DNA of 64,000 nt from an uncultured Bacteroidales bacterium (GCA_903901975.1 CAIUTB010000055.1:62001-126000), one strand, 5' to 3'. Numbered from the stretch's first letter, positions 1 through 7,621 are shown. A program made the numbers and translations. Notes: generated from the sequence alone by a model not told the origin.

Positions 1-1
1 C

Positions 2-202
2 ACTCTTTCTCAACTTCAGGCACTTTATGAAGCCATTTATTATCAAGTTTTTGATATTCGTAATTTCCGAAAGAAAATGCTGAGTATGGATTTTCTTGAG
101 AAACTAAATGAAATGGATAAATCGGGTTCAAAAAAAGGGGCATATTATTATCGTTTCAGGGATGAAAAAGTGCAAAACGACCAATATCCAAGCCGATTTT
201 AG
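2..202 (+). CDS. C-terminal end of an NrtR-like NUDIX regulator (partial)
   Basis: The window opens inside this gene; 66 codons remain before the TAG stop. The peptide carries a pattern (LSQLQALYEAI, then DIRNFRKKML, then a basic tail with YYYRF) typical of the winged-helix C-terminus that follows the NUDIX domain in NrtR-type proteins, which regulate NAD or sugar metabolism genes. The NUDIX domain itself lies outside the window, so whether it is catalytic cannot be judged. Family call is from recognition of the tail only. Confidence 0.6.
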   Translation, partial: TLSQLQALYEAIYYQVFDIRNFRKKMLSMDFLEKLNEMDKSGSKKGAYYYRFRDEKVQNDQYPSRF

Positions 203-220
203 ATTATTTATAGTTTCCAT

Positions 221-253
221 TTTGGGCTTGGCACATAATTTAGCCTATCTTTG
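221..253 (+). promoter_or_regulatory. Bacteroidota-type promoter for the S1/P1 nuclease
   Basis: TTTG at 221-224 and a perfect TAnnTTTG box (TATCTTTG) at 246-253 are separated by 21 bp, which fits the known primary-sigma promoter of Bacteroidota. The start codon follows 40 bp later at 294. Confidence 0.65.
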
Positions 254-293
254 ACGACAAATTATGTAACAATTATTCAAAATATATACAAAA

Positions 294-1070
294 ATGAAAC
301 TTACTAAATTTTTCACCGGTCTATCATTTTTACTGATTTCAATCTCATCATTTGCCTACGATGCTGTTGGTCACCGAATTGTAGCTGACATTGCTTATGA
401 TAATCTCACCGATAAAGCCAGAGCACAAGCCGATAAAGTATTGGGTAAAAAAGGGTTGGTTTACGAAGCCACCTGGGCTGACGAAGTGCGAAGCGACAAT
501 AAATACGCTTATAGCTACCAATGGCATTATCAGGATTTGGACGATAATATGACTTCGCCTGATATTAAAAAATTATTGGACAATCCGACTGCTGAAGGCG
601 AACATCTGTTTTTTGCACTGGACCAAATGCAAACTCGCCTGAAAAAAGATAAAAACGATGCTGAAGCACTGAAATTTCTGATTCATTTTATGGGCGACCT
701 GCATCAACCCATGCATATGGGACGAAAAGACGATAAAGGCGGGAATAAAGTGGATTTCAACTGGTTTGGACGAAAAACCAACCTCCATTCAGTATGGGAT
801 GGTGCTTTGATTGAAAATCAGAAAATGTCGTATTCCGAATACAGCCATTATTTACAGGACAAATTTGAGCCACGTAAAACCGAATTCAAAAAACACGAGA
901 TTTTACAATCCATTGAAGCTTCGTATGCGGTTCGGAACTTGATTTATGCATACGATACTACAGACACGAATAATTATCATTATGTGTATCAATTTGGCGA
1001 CAAATTAGATGAAATGCTTTATCGTGGAGGCATCCAACTAGCTAATGTGCTGAATGCCATTTACAAATAA
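294..1070 (+). CDS. Secreted S1/P1-family zinc nuclease
   Basis: A 258-residue protein with a signal peptide ending near SFA at residue 21. The mature part shows the S1/P1 nuclease ligand set: VGHR near the new N-terminus, WADEVR, WHYQDL, a HFMGDLHQPMH segment and HSVWDGALIE. Family members hydrolyse single-stranded DNA or RNA with a trinuclear zinc centre. In fungal P1 the first mature residue is Trp and binds zinc through its amino group; here the mature protein would begin YDAVGHR, so the position is Tyr. The gene is monocistronic, with its own promoter upstream and a terminator at 1092-1130. It probably acts in the periplasm or outside the cell in nucleic-acid scavenging. Confidence 0.88.
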   Translation: MKLTKFFTGLSFLLISISSFAYDAVGHRIVADIAYDNLTDKARAQADKVLGKKGLVYEATWADEVRSDNKYAYSYQWHYQDLDDNMTSPDIKKLLDNPTAEGEHLFFALDQMQTRLKKDKNDAEALKFLIHFMGDLHQPMHMGRKDDKGGNKVDFNWFGRKTNLHSVWDGALIENQKMSYSEYSHYLQDKFEPRKTEFKKHEILQSIEASYAVRNLIYAYDTTDTNNYHYVYQFGDKLDEMLYRGGIQLANVLNAIYK

Positions 1071-1091
1071 ATTTGATAGTACAACTTAATT

Positions 1092-1130
1092 AATTCCCTT
1101 CCTAATCGTTTGATTTTGAAGGGAATTTTT
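1092..1130 (+). terminator. Rho-independent terminator after the S1/P1 nuclease
   Basis: A 10-bp perfect stem, AATTCCCTTC (1092-1101) with GAAGGGAATT (1118-1127), runs into a short T tract. It separates the nuclease from the sigma factor gene. Confidence 0.75.
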
Positions 1131-1169
1131 GAATCAACCAACTTTTAAACGTCAGAATTGTTTAATATC

Positions 1170-1206
1170 TTAAAGTAAAAATGGAATCAATTCGTCTTCC
1201 TATTCA
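1170..1206 (+). promoter_or_regulatory. Candidate ECF-sigma promoter element, copy 1
   Basis: A 37-bp stretch beginning TTAAAGTAAAA and containing TTCGTCTTCCTA recurs at 2267-2303 with 31 of 37 positions identical. CGTC at 1193-1196 resembles the -10 core of many ECF-sigma promoters. If transcription starts 6-8 bp beyond it, the ATG at 1206 has almost no leader and the ATG at 1230 is the better start. Its position before the sigma gene suggests autoregulation; this is inference. Confidence 0.55.
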
Positions 1207-1229
1207 TGGAGACAAGCATAAACATAGCA

Positions 1230-1781
1230 ATGGCTGACAAAAAATCACTTTCCATAACGAAAACCATACAGGAATTTGGCAAAAATCTGTTTGGGTTCGT
1301 GCGTGGCAGGGTGAAATCGACCGAAGATGCTGAAGATATACTTCAGGATGTTTGGTTTCAGTTAAGCAATTTTAGCGATGGAACTGATATTGAGAATGTA
1401 AGTGCGTGGTTATATGAAGTTGCCCGAAATAAAATTACCGACCGTTCACGCAAAAAGACCAACCTGGCGTTGGAAGATTTCAGTTACGAAAACGAGGAAG
1501 GTGAGTTCAATTTCAAAGAAATACTATTAATGGACGACAGTAATAATCCTGATTTAGGTTTTTTCAAAGAAATGTTTTGGACAGAATTTCAGACAGCCAT
1601 GGACGAATTGCCTGAAAATCAGCGTGACGTATTTTTGCTCAACGAAATGGAGGAAATGACACTTCAGCAAATTGCCGACCAGAAAGGCGAAAATCTGAAA
1701 ACCATTATCAGCCGAAAAGGCTATGCCGTAAAGCATTTGAGAAATAAACTGAATTATTTATACAAAGAACTTAATAATTAG
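1230..1781 (+). CDS. ECF-type RNA polymerase sigma factor
   Basis: A 183-residue sigma-70 family protein with only regions 2 and 4. Region 2 is seen in EDILQDVWFQL and in VSAWLYEVARNKITDRSRKK; region 4 in ELPENQRDVFLLNEMEEMTL followed by QQIADQKGENLKTIISRK, a helix-turn-helix that would read the -35 element. An ATG at 1206 would add eight residues but lies at the end of the likely promoter element, so 1230 is chosen. No FecR or zinc-binding anti-sigma gene follows. Instead come small membrane proteins rich in Cys and His, which may act as sensors, anti-sigma partners or targets. Predicted role: envelope or metal stress response (inference). Confidence 0.88.
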   Translation: MADKKSLSITKTIQEFGKNLFGFVRGRVKSTEDAEDILQDVWFQLSNFSDGTDIENVSAWLYEVARNKITDRSRKKTNLALEDFSYENEEGEFNFKEILLMDDSNNPDLGFFKEMFWTEFQTAMDELPENQRDVFLLNEMEEMTLQQIADQKGENLKTIISRKGYAVKHLRNKLNYLYKELNN

Positions 1782-1807
1782 TCGGCAGTTTACAGTCGGC
1801 AGTAAAA
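1782..1807. repeat. Word repeat directly after the sigma stop codon
   Basis: GTCGGCAGT occurs twice within 26 bp starting at the base after the TAG stop. The same words occur inverted at 4676-4713. It belongs to the family of short-period repeats described under findings. Confidence 0.55.
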
Positions 1808-1819
1808 AAATACAATAAT

Positions 1820-2167
1820 ATGGAATCAACCAATCAACATCAGTGGAGAAAAAGAAGATTTTTCTTTTTTCCGGTATTTATAGCCGGCCTTTTTGCAATC
1901 AGTGCGGTGGTAATGCTTCTCTTTAACTGGATAATACCCACCATATCAACCATTCATGCACTAACTTATTGGCAAGCCATGGGTTTTTTGGTACTGAGTC
2001 GGATTCTTTTTGGCGGATTCAGATTTGGCAGACACCACAGGGCTGCACACCGTCATTTCGAAAATCATGCACCATTTAAAGATAAATTGATGGATATGAC
2101 CGACGAGGAACGTCAGCAGTTCAAAAATCAGTGGAAACAACGTTGCTGCAAACCACCAACAACATAA
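1820..2167 (+). CDS. Small membrane protein, Cys/His-bearing, unknown function
   Basis: 115 residues: a basic N-terminus, one or two hydrophobic segments (about residues 13-37 and 46-64), a His/Arg-rich stretch (FGRHHRAAHRHFENHA), then an acidic amphipathic motif MTDEERQQFKNQWKQ ending in CC. The protein at 2346 has the same order of parts and a matching MSEEEYAEFKEKM motif, so the two look distantly paralogous. It starts 38 bp after the sigma gene and is probably co-transcribed with it. The final CCKPP tail and His cluster suggest metal or redox sensing, but no known family was recognised. Confidence 0.65.
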   Translation: MESTNQHQWRKRRFFFFPVFIAGLFAISAVVMLLFNWIIPTISTIHALTYWQAMGFLVLSRILFGGFRFGRHHRAAHRHFENHAPFKDKLMDMTDEERQQFKNQWKQRCCKPPTT

Positions 2168-2187
2168 AAATAATGAATTAAATAAAG

Positions 2188-2240
2188 CAATAGGAACTAT
2201 AGAAAATCAAACCTCTATTATTCCTATTGTGGTTTTATAC
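2188..2240 (+). terminator. Probable terminator of the sigma transcript
   Basis: CAATAGGAA (2188-2196) pairs with TTCCTATTG (2221-2229), with an inner imperfect TATAGA/TCTATT pairing, followed by a T-rich stretch. It lies before the second promoter-like element and would split the cluster into two transcripts. Confidence 0.5.
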
Positions 2241-2266
2241 ACTTTTTCAAAATAAATTGCTTGAAT

Positions 2267-2303
2267 TTAAAGTAAAACTAGAAGCAGTTCGTCTTCCTAA
2301 ACA
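2267..2303 (+). promoter_or_regulatory. Candidate ECF-sigma promoter element, copy 2
   Basis: This is the second copy of the 37-bp element at 1170-1206: TTAAAGTAAAAC at the left and TTCGTCTTCCTAAACA at the right, with CGTC at 2290-2293. It lies about 40 bp upstream of the start at 2346, a normal leader length. The shared element predicts that the upstream sigma factor controls this transcript as well as its own. Confidence 0.55.
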
Positions 2304-2345
2304 GAAAGATATTTATTTATTAATGTAATAACAAAAAAAAACAAA

Positions 2346-2693
2346 ATGACAAGATCAATTTTAAGAGCCGTAGTTTGCGGCGTAATGGTAGGAGCTCTGG
2401 CATTTTTTATGCCTCACCTTTTATTAGGAATTTTCGTCTTTTTCTTTATTGTACGTCTTTTCCATTGTGGTAGAAGAGGACACGGTTGTTGTGGACATGG
2501 CCATTATCATGGACATTCCGAACGTATGTTCTATCTGGCCGACAAGGTGCGTAAAATGAGCGAAGAAGAATATGCAGAATTTAAGGAAAAAATGGGTGGT
2601 GGAGATTGCTGTAACTCAGAATCTGAGTGCTGCGGTTCAAAGTCTAAAAGCTCAGCATGTTGCGAAACAAAGAAGGAAGAAACAAGCAAGTAA
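2346..2693 (+). CDS. Small Cys/His-rich membrane protein, putative metal-binding
   Basis: 115 residues. Residues about 8-39 are hydrophobic (one or two membrane passes). Next comes a glycine/His/Cys stretch (RRGHGCCGHGHYHGHSER), an amphipathic segment with MSEEEYAEFKEKM, and a tail containing four CC or C-rich clusters (GDCC, ECCGS, SACCE). The density of Cys and His strongly suggests binding of a soft metal or of zinc/copper; this is inference from composition only. It is the first gene behind the second promoter copy and is followed 27 bp later by a third small gene. No named family was recognised. Confidence 0.65.
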   Translation: MTRSILRAVVCGVMVGALAFFMPHLLLGIFVFFFIVRLFHCGRRGHGCCGHGHYHGHSERMFYLADKVRKMSEEEYAEFKEKMGGGDCCNSESECCGSKSKSSACCETKKEETSK

Positions 2694-2720
2694 TTAACCG
2701 TTAAAAAAAAAATAAATAAA

Positions 2721-2966
2721 ATGCATAAAAGATCAAGATTTTTAGTCGGTTTGGCCGTAGCTGCCATCACTTTTGCAAGTTTATGGTTCGGTATGGGTTC
2801 AGACCATTTTAATCGTGGACATAGAATGTGTCATCCGATGATGGAACGCCATTGTTGCATTCGCGAAGAACATTTCAGAGAATGTGACGAAGATGCACAA
2901 CTTAAAGGTCACGAAAAAGTAATTGTGATTAAGGAAGTTATCAGAAAAGACTCCATCAAGAAATAA
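2721..2966 (+). CDS. Small single-pass membrane protein with HxMC/HCC motif
   Basis: 81 residues with a basic start (MHKRSR), one hydrophobic segment (about residues 7-25, possibly a signal anchor) and a short periplasmic-type domain containing HRMCHPMMERHCC, a plausible metal site using His, Cys and Met. The C-terminal 30 residues are charged and end in IRKDSIKK. It is the last gene before a strong terminator and forms one transcription unit with the gene at 2346. Function unknown; its context puts it under the neighbouring ECF sigma factor. Confidence 0.55.
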   Translation: MHKRSRFLVGLAVAAITFASLWFGMGSDHFNRGHRMCHPMMERHCCIREEHFRECDEDAQLKGHEKVIVIKEVIRKDSIKK

Positions 2967-2990
2967 ATAAAGAGCTCTTACTGAACTGAA

Positions 2991-3023
2991 AAACCTTTTG
3001 TCTATACGACAGAAGGTTTTTTT
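2991..3023 (+). terminator. Strong rho-independent terminator
   Basis: AAACCTTTTGTC (2991-3002) pairs with GACAGAAGGTTT (3008-3019), 12 bp with one G-U pair and a 5-nt loop, followed by a run of T residues. It ends the small-protein operon. Confidence 0.85.
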
Positions 3024-3085
3024 ATTTCAGTCAATAAACAAAATCGAATAGCGAGACGTTAATTATAAAACAAAAAATAGTATTT

Positions 3086-3670
3086 ATGAATAAAACCAGA
3101 TTAGAGGCTTTCAGCGATGGCGTATTGGCAATTATTATCACCATTATGGTGTTGGAATTAAAAATTCCACATAGCAGCGATTGGAAAGAATTACGTGAAC
3201 TTATTCCTACCTTTATCAGCTATGGTTTAAGTTTTTCGTATATTGGCATTTACTGGGGAAATCACCATCATTTGCTACATTCGGTCAAACATGTAACATC
3301 GGGTATGATGCTGGCCAATTTGAATCTGCTTTTTTGGCTGTCACTGGTTCCATTTTCGACTGCCTGGATGGGCGAAAATCATTTTGAAACCAATACAGTA
3401 GCTTTGTATGGTATGGTTTTATTACTTTGTGGAACAGGATATTACATACTTCAGCAAGTGGTTGAACGAAACTCTAAAGACAGTGAAGCGCTGAAAGATG
3501 CCTTTAAAATGTCCGACCGAAAGGGAATGATTTCACTGGTTTTATACATTGCATCCATTCCACTGGCTTACGTAAATCCGTATATTTCGTTTGCCATATT
3601 CATTGGGTCGTCCATTATGTGGCTCATTCCCGACAAAAACATTGAACGTGCATTGAAAGGCGACAAATAG
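3086..3670 (+). CDS. TMEM175-family membrane protein (probable potassium channel)
   Basis: A 194-residue protein with six likely membrane helices. The first helix holds the family signature RLEAFSDGVLAIIITIMVLEL (FSD motif of the DUF1211/TMEM175 family). Bacterial members are tetrameric K+-selective channels with the gate formed by helix 1. Length fits bacterial single-repeat members. It is transcribed alone and meets the convergent rluF-like gene three bases after its stop. Confidence 0.85.
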   Translation: MNKTRLEAFSDGVLAIIITIMVLELKIPHSSDWKELRELIPTFISYGLSFSYIGIYWGNHHHLLHSVKHVTSGMMLANLNLLFWLSLVPFSTAWMGENHFETNTVALYGMVLLLCGTGYYILQQVVERNSKDSEALKDAFKMSDRKGMISLVLYIASIPLAYVNPYISFAIFIGSSIMWLIPDKNIERALKGDK

Positions 3671-3673
3671 AAT

Positions 3674-4633
3674 CTATCTTTTGCCCGATTTTCGATTTCC
3701 AAAATTACCGGAAGATGGCTTTGTGTTTTTTGCTACACCTCCTTTTTTCACACTCGAACTGCTTGAGTTTGTTCTTAAATCTCTTGATTTGGGATTTGGG
3801 TTGGCAGAACGATCAACTTTCCGTTCAGGGTTTTGTGTTTTGTGTTTCGTGTTTCGTGTTAAAGGTCTTGTTGTTTGTTGCTTACTGCTTACTGCCTGCT
3901 GCTTAGTGTTTACTTCTGACTTAGAATTAGCAATGGCATCCATTATCTGTTCCATTTCCGTCGGTTCAAGTTGTCGCCATTCACCCAACGGAATACCTTT
4001 TACACTGATATTCATAATCCGGATACGTTCTAATTTCAGCACATCGTATTCGAAGTATTCACACATTCGGCGAATTTGTCGGTTCAGACCTTGAATCAAC
4101 ACAATGCGGAATGAAAAAACAGACTCTTTCACCACCCTGCATTTCTTGGTTATTTCACCCAGAATAGGAACACCCGCACCCATTTTTTGAATAAATTCGT
4201 CGGTAACTGGTTTATCCACAGTCACCAAATATTCTTTTTCATGCCTATTCCCGGCACGGAGAATTTTGTTGACTATGTCACCGTTATTTGTCAGGAAAAT
4301 CAAACCCTGTGATTCCTTATCAAGTCTACCGATTGGAAAAATCCGTTCGTGGTAGCCAATATAATCAATAATGGAATCTTTCACGCCAATTTCGGTGGTG
4401 CTGATGATACCAACCGGTTTGTTGAAAGCAATAAACACAAAATCAGTTCCTTCTTTAGGCTCAATCAGGTTGCCGTTTAAGGTCACTTTATCATGTTTCG
4501 AAACCTGTGTACCTACTTCAGCCCGCTTGCCATTCACAAACACATGACCCTGTTCGATAAATTTGTCGGCTTCACGACGTGAGCAAATTCCAGAGTCGCT
4601 GATAAATTTATTGAGACGTATTTTTTCGGCCAT
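3674..4633 (-). CDS. rluF: 23S rRNA pseudouridine synthase, RluF-like
   Basis: A 319-residue protein. An S4 RNA-binding domain occupies residues 5-60 ([20 protein letters not shown]). The catalytic domain shows [15 protein letters not shown] with the catalytic Asp at residue 105, and [16 protein letters not shown] near 180-195, typical of the RluF branch that modifies U2604 of 23S rRNA. The core ends near residue 233. The remaining 85 residues are low-complexity Lys/Gln/Ser/Asn; residues 241-269 are encoded by short-period repeat DNA (3831-3914) of the kind otherwise seen between genes. A basic tail is common in Bacteroidota RluF homologues, but this insert looks like a captured repeat. It is convergent with the TMEM175-like gene. 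Confidence 0.88.
   Translation of the reverse strand: MAEKIRLNKFISDSGICSRREADKFIEQGHVFVNGKRAEVGTQVSKHDKVTLNGNLIEPKEGTDFVFIAFNKPVGIISTTEIGVKDSIIDYIGYHERIFPIGRLDKESQGLIFLTNNGDIVNKILRAGNRHEKEYLVTVDKPVTDEFIQKMGAGVPILGEITKKCRVVKESVFSFRIVLIQGLNRQIRRMCEYFEYDVLKLERIRIMNISVKGIPLGEWRQLEPTEMEQIMDAIANSKSEVNTKQQAVSSKQQTTRPLTRNTKHKTQNPERKVDRSANPNPKSRDLRTNSSSSSVKKGGVAKNTKPSSGNFGNRKSGKR
3831..3914. repeat. Short-period repeat inside the rluF tail
   Basis: Two adjoining blocks with 7-bp period: TGTGTTT/CGTGTTT words around 3834-3860 and CTTACTG/CCTGCTG/CTTAGTG words around 3880-3908. The minus-strand form of the second block is the AAGCAGTAAGCAGT word found between sufD and sufC at 6781. Here it is translated as a Gln/Ser/Thr/Lys-rich stretch. 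Confidence 0.6.
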
Positions 4634-4675
4634 ATCTTAGGTTTGGGTTGATTATGTTGAATAAGTTAATCTTTT

Positions 4676-4713
4676 GTTTACTGCCGACTGCTTTCTGCCG
4701 ACTGTTTACTGTT
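4676..4713. repeat. Word repeat overlapping the NUDIX gene stop
   Basis: CTGCCGACTG occurs twice between GTTTACTG words. It covers the last codons and TAA stop (4706-4708) of the NUDIX gene and is the inverse of the words at 1782-1807. Confidence 0.55.
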
Positions 4714-5338
4714 CTTTAAGCATATCGAGCAATTCACTGATTACCATAGCGCTTGCGCCCCATATCTCTGCATTGGTCACATCAAAATAGGGTGCATTTG
4801 AAACAGCTTTTATCGAATTTACGTAAAAATCTTTCTGTTTAATTACATCGGGTTTAAAAAAATCGAAGAAAGGAATTTCAATTATTTCATCCACTTCCCG
4901 ATCATCCATTTTATAAATCGGTTTTTTAGTCAGATATCCGACAAAGACACTTATCAGAAAGTTGCTTGGTGGTACATAAATATCTGAAAGTCGGCCAATT
5001 AATTCAATTTTTTCTTCCGGAATTCCGATTTCTTCCTGAATTTCACGCAGGGCAGTAACTCTTACATCACCATCATCTTCCTCATATCGTCCACCGGGAA
5101 ATGCAATTTGCCCTGAATGAATTCCAACATAGACACTTCGTCGGATAACAATCATTTTCAGCTGATTAGCTTCATGAAAAAACAAAATCATAACCGCACT
5201 TTTACGTGCATTAACAATTAATTTTTGTTCATTCAAATAATCCGAAATGCGATGTTCAGGAGCCATTTTCAAATGAGAATGCATCCCTGTAGGCGATTTT
5301 GAGAGTTTGTGCTTTAATTCTTGTTTTGTAAGATTCAT
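4706..5338 (-). CDS. NUDIX hydrolase, CoA pyrophosphatase type
   Basis: A 210-residue protein with a clear NUDIX box: FPGGRYEEDDGDVRVTALRE followed by IQEEIGI, near residues 75-105. The preceding segment (VYVGIHSGQIAFPGG) matches the NudL/PCD1 CoA-diphosphatase branch, which splits CoA or its oxidised derivatives into phosphopantetheine and ADP. Divalent metal would be held by the REIQEE glutamates. The gene starts behind a TAATTTTG box and lies downstream of sufBCD. Substrate assignment rests on motif only. Confidence 0.8.
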   Translation of the reverse strand: MNLTKQELKHKLSKSPTGMHSHLKMAPEHRISDYLNEQKLIVNARKSAVMILFFHEANQLKMIVIRRSVYVGIHSGQIAFPGGRYEEDDGDVRVTALREIQEEIGIPEEKIELIGRLSDIYVPPSNFLISVFVGYLTKKPIYKMDDREVDEIIEIPFFDFFKPDVIKQKDFYVNSIKAVSNAPYFDVTNAEIWGASAMVISELLDMLKEQ

Positions 5339-5357
5339 ATTTAAATAAAATCTCCCA

Positions 5358-5365
5358 CAAAATTA
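5358..5365 (-). promoter_or_regulatory. Candidate -7 box of the NUDIX gene
   Basis: The minus strand reads TAATTTTG, a perfect TAnnTTTG match, 20 bp before the start codon. No clear TTTG was found at the -33 position. Confidence 0.4.
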
Positions 5366-5398
5366 CGCAAATATTTTGGCGTAACCTGCGGGAGGTCT

Positions 5399-5430
5399 AA
5401 TATCTTTTATCTTTATTCTTTTGTCTTTTT
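5399..5430. repeat. Word repeat abutting the sufD stop
   Basis: On the minus strand AAAGACAAAAGAATAAAGAT and related words directly follow the sufD TAA. It is an A-rich member of the word-repeat family. Confidence 0.4.
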
Positions 5431-6770
5431 TACTGGCAAATCACACAACCTTCGCATTTCGACAATTCCCCTCGAAGTCGTTTTTCAACCAGTATTTTCA
5501 TTCTGTCCTGCAAAGCCGGAATGCGGATATTTTCAATCACATCGTTGGTAAAAGCAAACATCAGTAACAAACGAGCTTCCTCTTCTGAAATACCTCTAGC
5601 CTGCATATAGAATTTGGCAGTTTCGTCCAATGAACCTATCGTTGCACCATGCGAACATTTCACATCGTCTGCATAAATCTCTAACTGAGGTTTAGTACGC
5701 ATTTTAGCAGTTTTCTTCAACAGGATATTGCGGTTGGTTTGGAAAGCAGCCGTTTTCTGAGCATCTTTAGCCACATAGAGCTTTCCGGTAAAAGCACCTT
5801 TCGAAGAATCATCCAACACGTATTTGAACAACTCACGACTGCTGCAATTCGGTTTATTATGAATGATAGACGTAAAGTTATCAACCTGCTGGTTTTTATC
5901 GGCAATCACCATTCCACACAATTCAGTTTCACAATGTTCTCCGTCCACATCAATTTCTATCATGTTGTGAGTCAGCCCATTATGAAGTGTAATCACATTT
6001 GCCAACACATTTGATGACGCCTGCTGTTTGATGAGTAATGTTGATAAATTAGTCGTTTTATTATGGGCATTTTCCAGTTTGTAATGTTCGTAAGTGGCAT
6101 TTTCAGCAACAAAAACTTCGGTAACCCGGTTCGACAAAAAGCGTACTTCATCCACCGTATGGTCGCAAACCAATAATTGTGCCTTTGCACCTTTTTCAAG
6201 AATGATGAGGTTGTGACTTACCGCCATAAAATCAACATCTGCACGCATAATGTTCACTAGCTGTACTGGCTTATCAAGTATCACATTTTCAGGGATGTAC
6301 ATGAAGAATCCATCCTGCGCAAAAGCACCATTGAACGCTATCAATCCATCTTCCTTTGTTGAGCTTAGTTTCCCAAAATAGTCTTGCAATAATTCGGGAT
6401 GCAAAGTCGCCACTTCTTTTACACTTCCAATAATAACGCCATCGGGAAGTTTTGAATTTCGTGGGTCGGACACCGGATAAAAACCATCATTCACCACAAA
6501 ATAGAGGTATGAATGAATGCCCGGCACGTCGCATTTGAATACATCATACGGATTCACCGGAATTGGAATCCGGTTGATATTCAGACCATAATCGATTGAA
6601 AGTGGTTCCTTCAGGTCGGTATATTTATAATTTTCGAGTGCCACTGTAGGGAATCCTAACTTTTCGAACTGCGAAAATGCAGCATCACGTAAGTTGTTCA
6701 TCACCTTAGCCGAATGCTTTTTAATGCTTTCGTGCTGGGCTTTATATAAATCGAGATATTGTTGTTCCAT
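5430..6770 (-). CDS. sufD: Fe-S cluster assembly protein SufD
   Basis: 446 residues, the usual SufD length. The N-terminal part is divergent and alpha-helical; the C-terminal SufBD beta-helix core ends with KCSHGATIGSLDETAKFYMQ and ARGISEEEARLLLMFAF, the family's conserved tail. SufD binds SufB and SufC to form the SufBC2D scaffold on which Fe-S clusters are built, with a role in iron entry. It is last in the order sufB-sufC-sufD, the gene order expected in Bacteroidota. It is separated from sufC by 87 bp of short-period repeats. Confidence 0.95.
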   Translation of the reverse strand: MEQQYLDLYKAQHESIKKHSAKVMNNLRDAAFSQFEKLGFPTVALENYKYTDLKEPLSIDYGLNINRIPIPVNPYDVFKCDVPGIHSYLYFVVNDGFYPVSDPRNSKLPDGVIIGSVKEVATLHPELLQDYFGKLSSTKEDGLIAFNGAFAQDGFFMYIPENVILDKPVQLVNIMRADVDFMAVSHNLIILEKGAKAQLLVCDHTVDEVRFLSNRVTEVFVAENATYEHYKLENAHNKTTNLSTLLIKQQASSNVLANVITLHNGLTHNMIEIDVDGEHCETELCGMVIADKNQQVDNFTSIIHNKPNCSSRELFKYVLDDSSKGAFTGKLYVAKDAQKTAAFQTNRNILLKKTAKMRTKPQLEIYADDVKCSHGATIGSLDETAKFYMQARGISEEEARLLLMFAFTNDVIENIRIPALQDRMKILVEKRLRGELSKCEGCVICQ

Positions 6771-6780
6771 GGTTATTCAG

Positions 6781-6859
6781 CAGTAAGCAGTAAGCGCTAA
6801 GTAGTAAGCAAAAAGAATTGGCACATTAGCATATTAGTATATTTTCAAATTAGCACATT
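6781..6859. repeat. Two word-repeat blocks between sufC and sufD
   Basis: 6781-6812 is a 7-bp-period block (CAGTAAG CAGTAAG CGCTAAG TAGTAAG). 6819-6859 contains GCACATTAGCATATTAG and AAATTAGCACATTA, and runs into the sufC stop codon. They fill nearly the whole spacer. Confidence 0.6.
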
Positions 6860-7613
6860 ATTCTCCGTCCACTTCCTTTTTAATCCAATCGTAACCGCGT
6901 TCTTCAAGTTCCAAAGCCAGTTCTTTTCCGCCCGATTTTACAATGCGGCCATCGTACAGAACGTGTACAAAATCAGGAACGATATAGTCCAACAATCGTT
7001 GGTAGTGGGTAATCACAATGCTTGCATTATCAGAGCGTTTCAATTTGTTTACTCCGTTAGCCACAATTCGTAACGCATCAATATCCAGGCCTGAATCTGT
7101 TTCGTCCAAAATGGATAACATTGGATCGAGCATAGCCATTTGGAAAATCTCGTTACGTTTTTTTTCACCACCCGAAAAACCTTCATTTACTGAGCGATTG
7201 GCTAGTTTGTTATCCATTTCTACCAATTCTTTCTTTTCGCGTTGCATACGCAAAAAGTCGGTTGCTGACATGGGTTCAAGTTTTTTATATTTTCTATGTT
7301 CGTTTACAGCAGTCCGCATAAAATTCACCATACTCACGCCCGGAATTTCTACCGGATACTGAAAACTGAGGAAAATTCCTTCGCGTGAACGATTTTCGGG
7401 AGTCAGTTCAAGTAAGTTTTTAGCATTGAAAGTTACTTCACCTTCAGTTACTGTAAACGCGGGATTTCCCGTTAACACAGAAGCTAAGGTTGACTTTCCG
7501 GCACCATTTGGTCCCATGATAGCATGAATTTCTCCGGCATTCACAGTCAGGCTTAATCCTTTTAATATTTCCTTGCCGTTTATATTGGCATGTAAGTTTT
7601 TAATTTCTAACAT
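6858..7613 (-). CDS. sufC: Fe-S cluster assembly ATPase SufC
   Basis: A 251-residue ABC-type ATPase without membrane domain. Walker A is GPNGAGKST near residue 35, the ABC signature is FSGGEKKRNEIFQMA near 144, and Walker B is MLSILDETDSGLD with the D-loop. The H-loop His follows in IVITHYQRLL. ATP hydrolysis by the SufC dimer remodels SufB and SufD in the scaffold complex. The gene is second in the suf operon. Confidence 0.97.
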   Translation of the reverse strand: MLEIKNLHANINGKEILKGLSLTVNAGEIHAIMGPNGAGKSTLASVLTGNPAFTVTEGEVTFNAKNLLELTPENRSREGIFLSFQYPVEIPGVSMVNFMRTAVNEHRKYKKLEPMSATDFLRMQREKKELVEMDNKLANRSVNEGFSGGEKKRNEIFQMAMLDPMLSILDETDSGLDIDALRIVANGVNKLKRSDNASIVITHYQRLLDYIVPDFVHVLYDGRIVKSGGKELALELEERGYDWIKKEVDGE

Positions 7614-7621
7614 AATTAACT

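Noticed and set aside
1206-1229. Upstream ATG of the first sigma factor (eight extra residues)
   Set aside because: It lies at the end of the duplicated promoter element and would leave almost no leader; ATG 1230 is preferred, though the longer form is not excluded.
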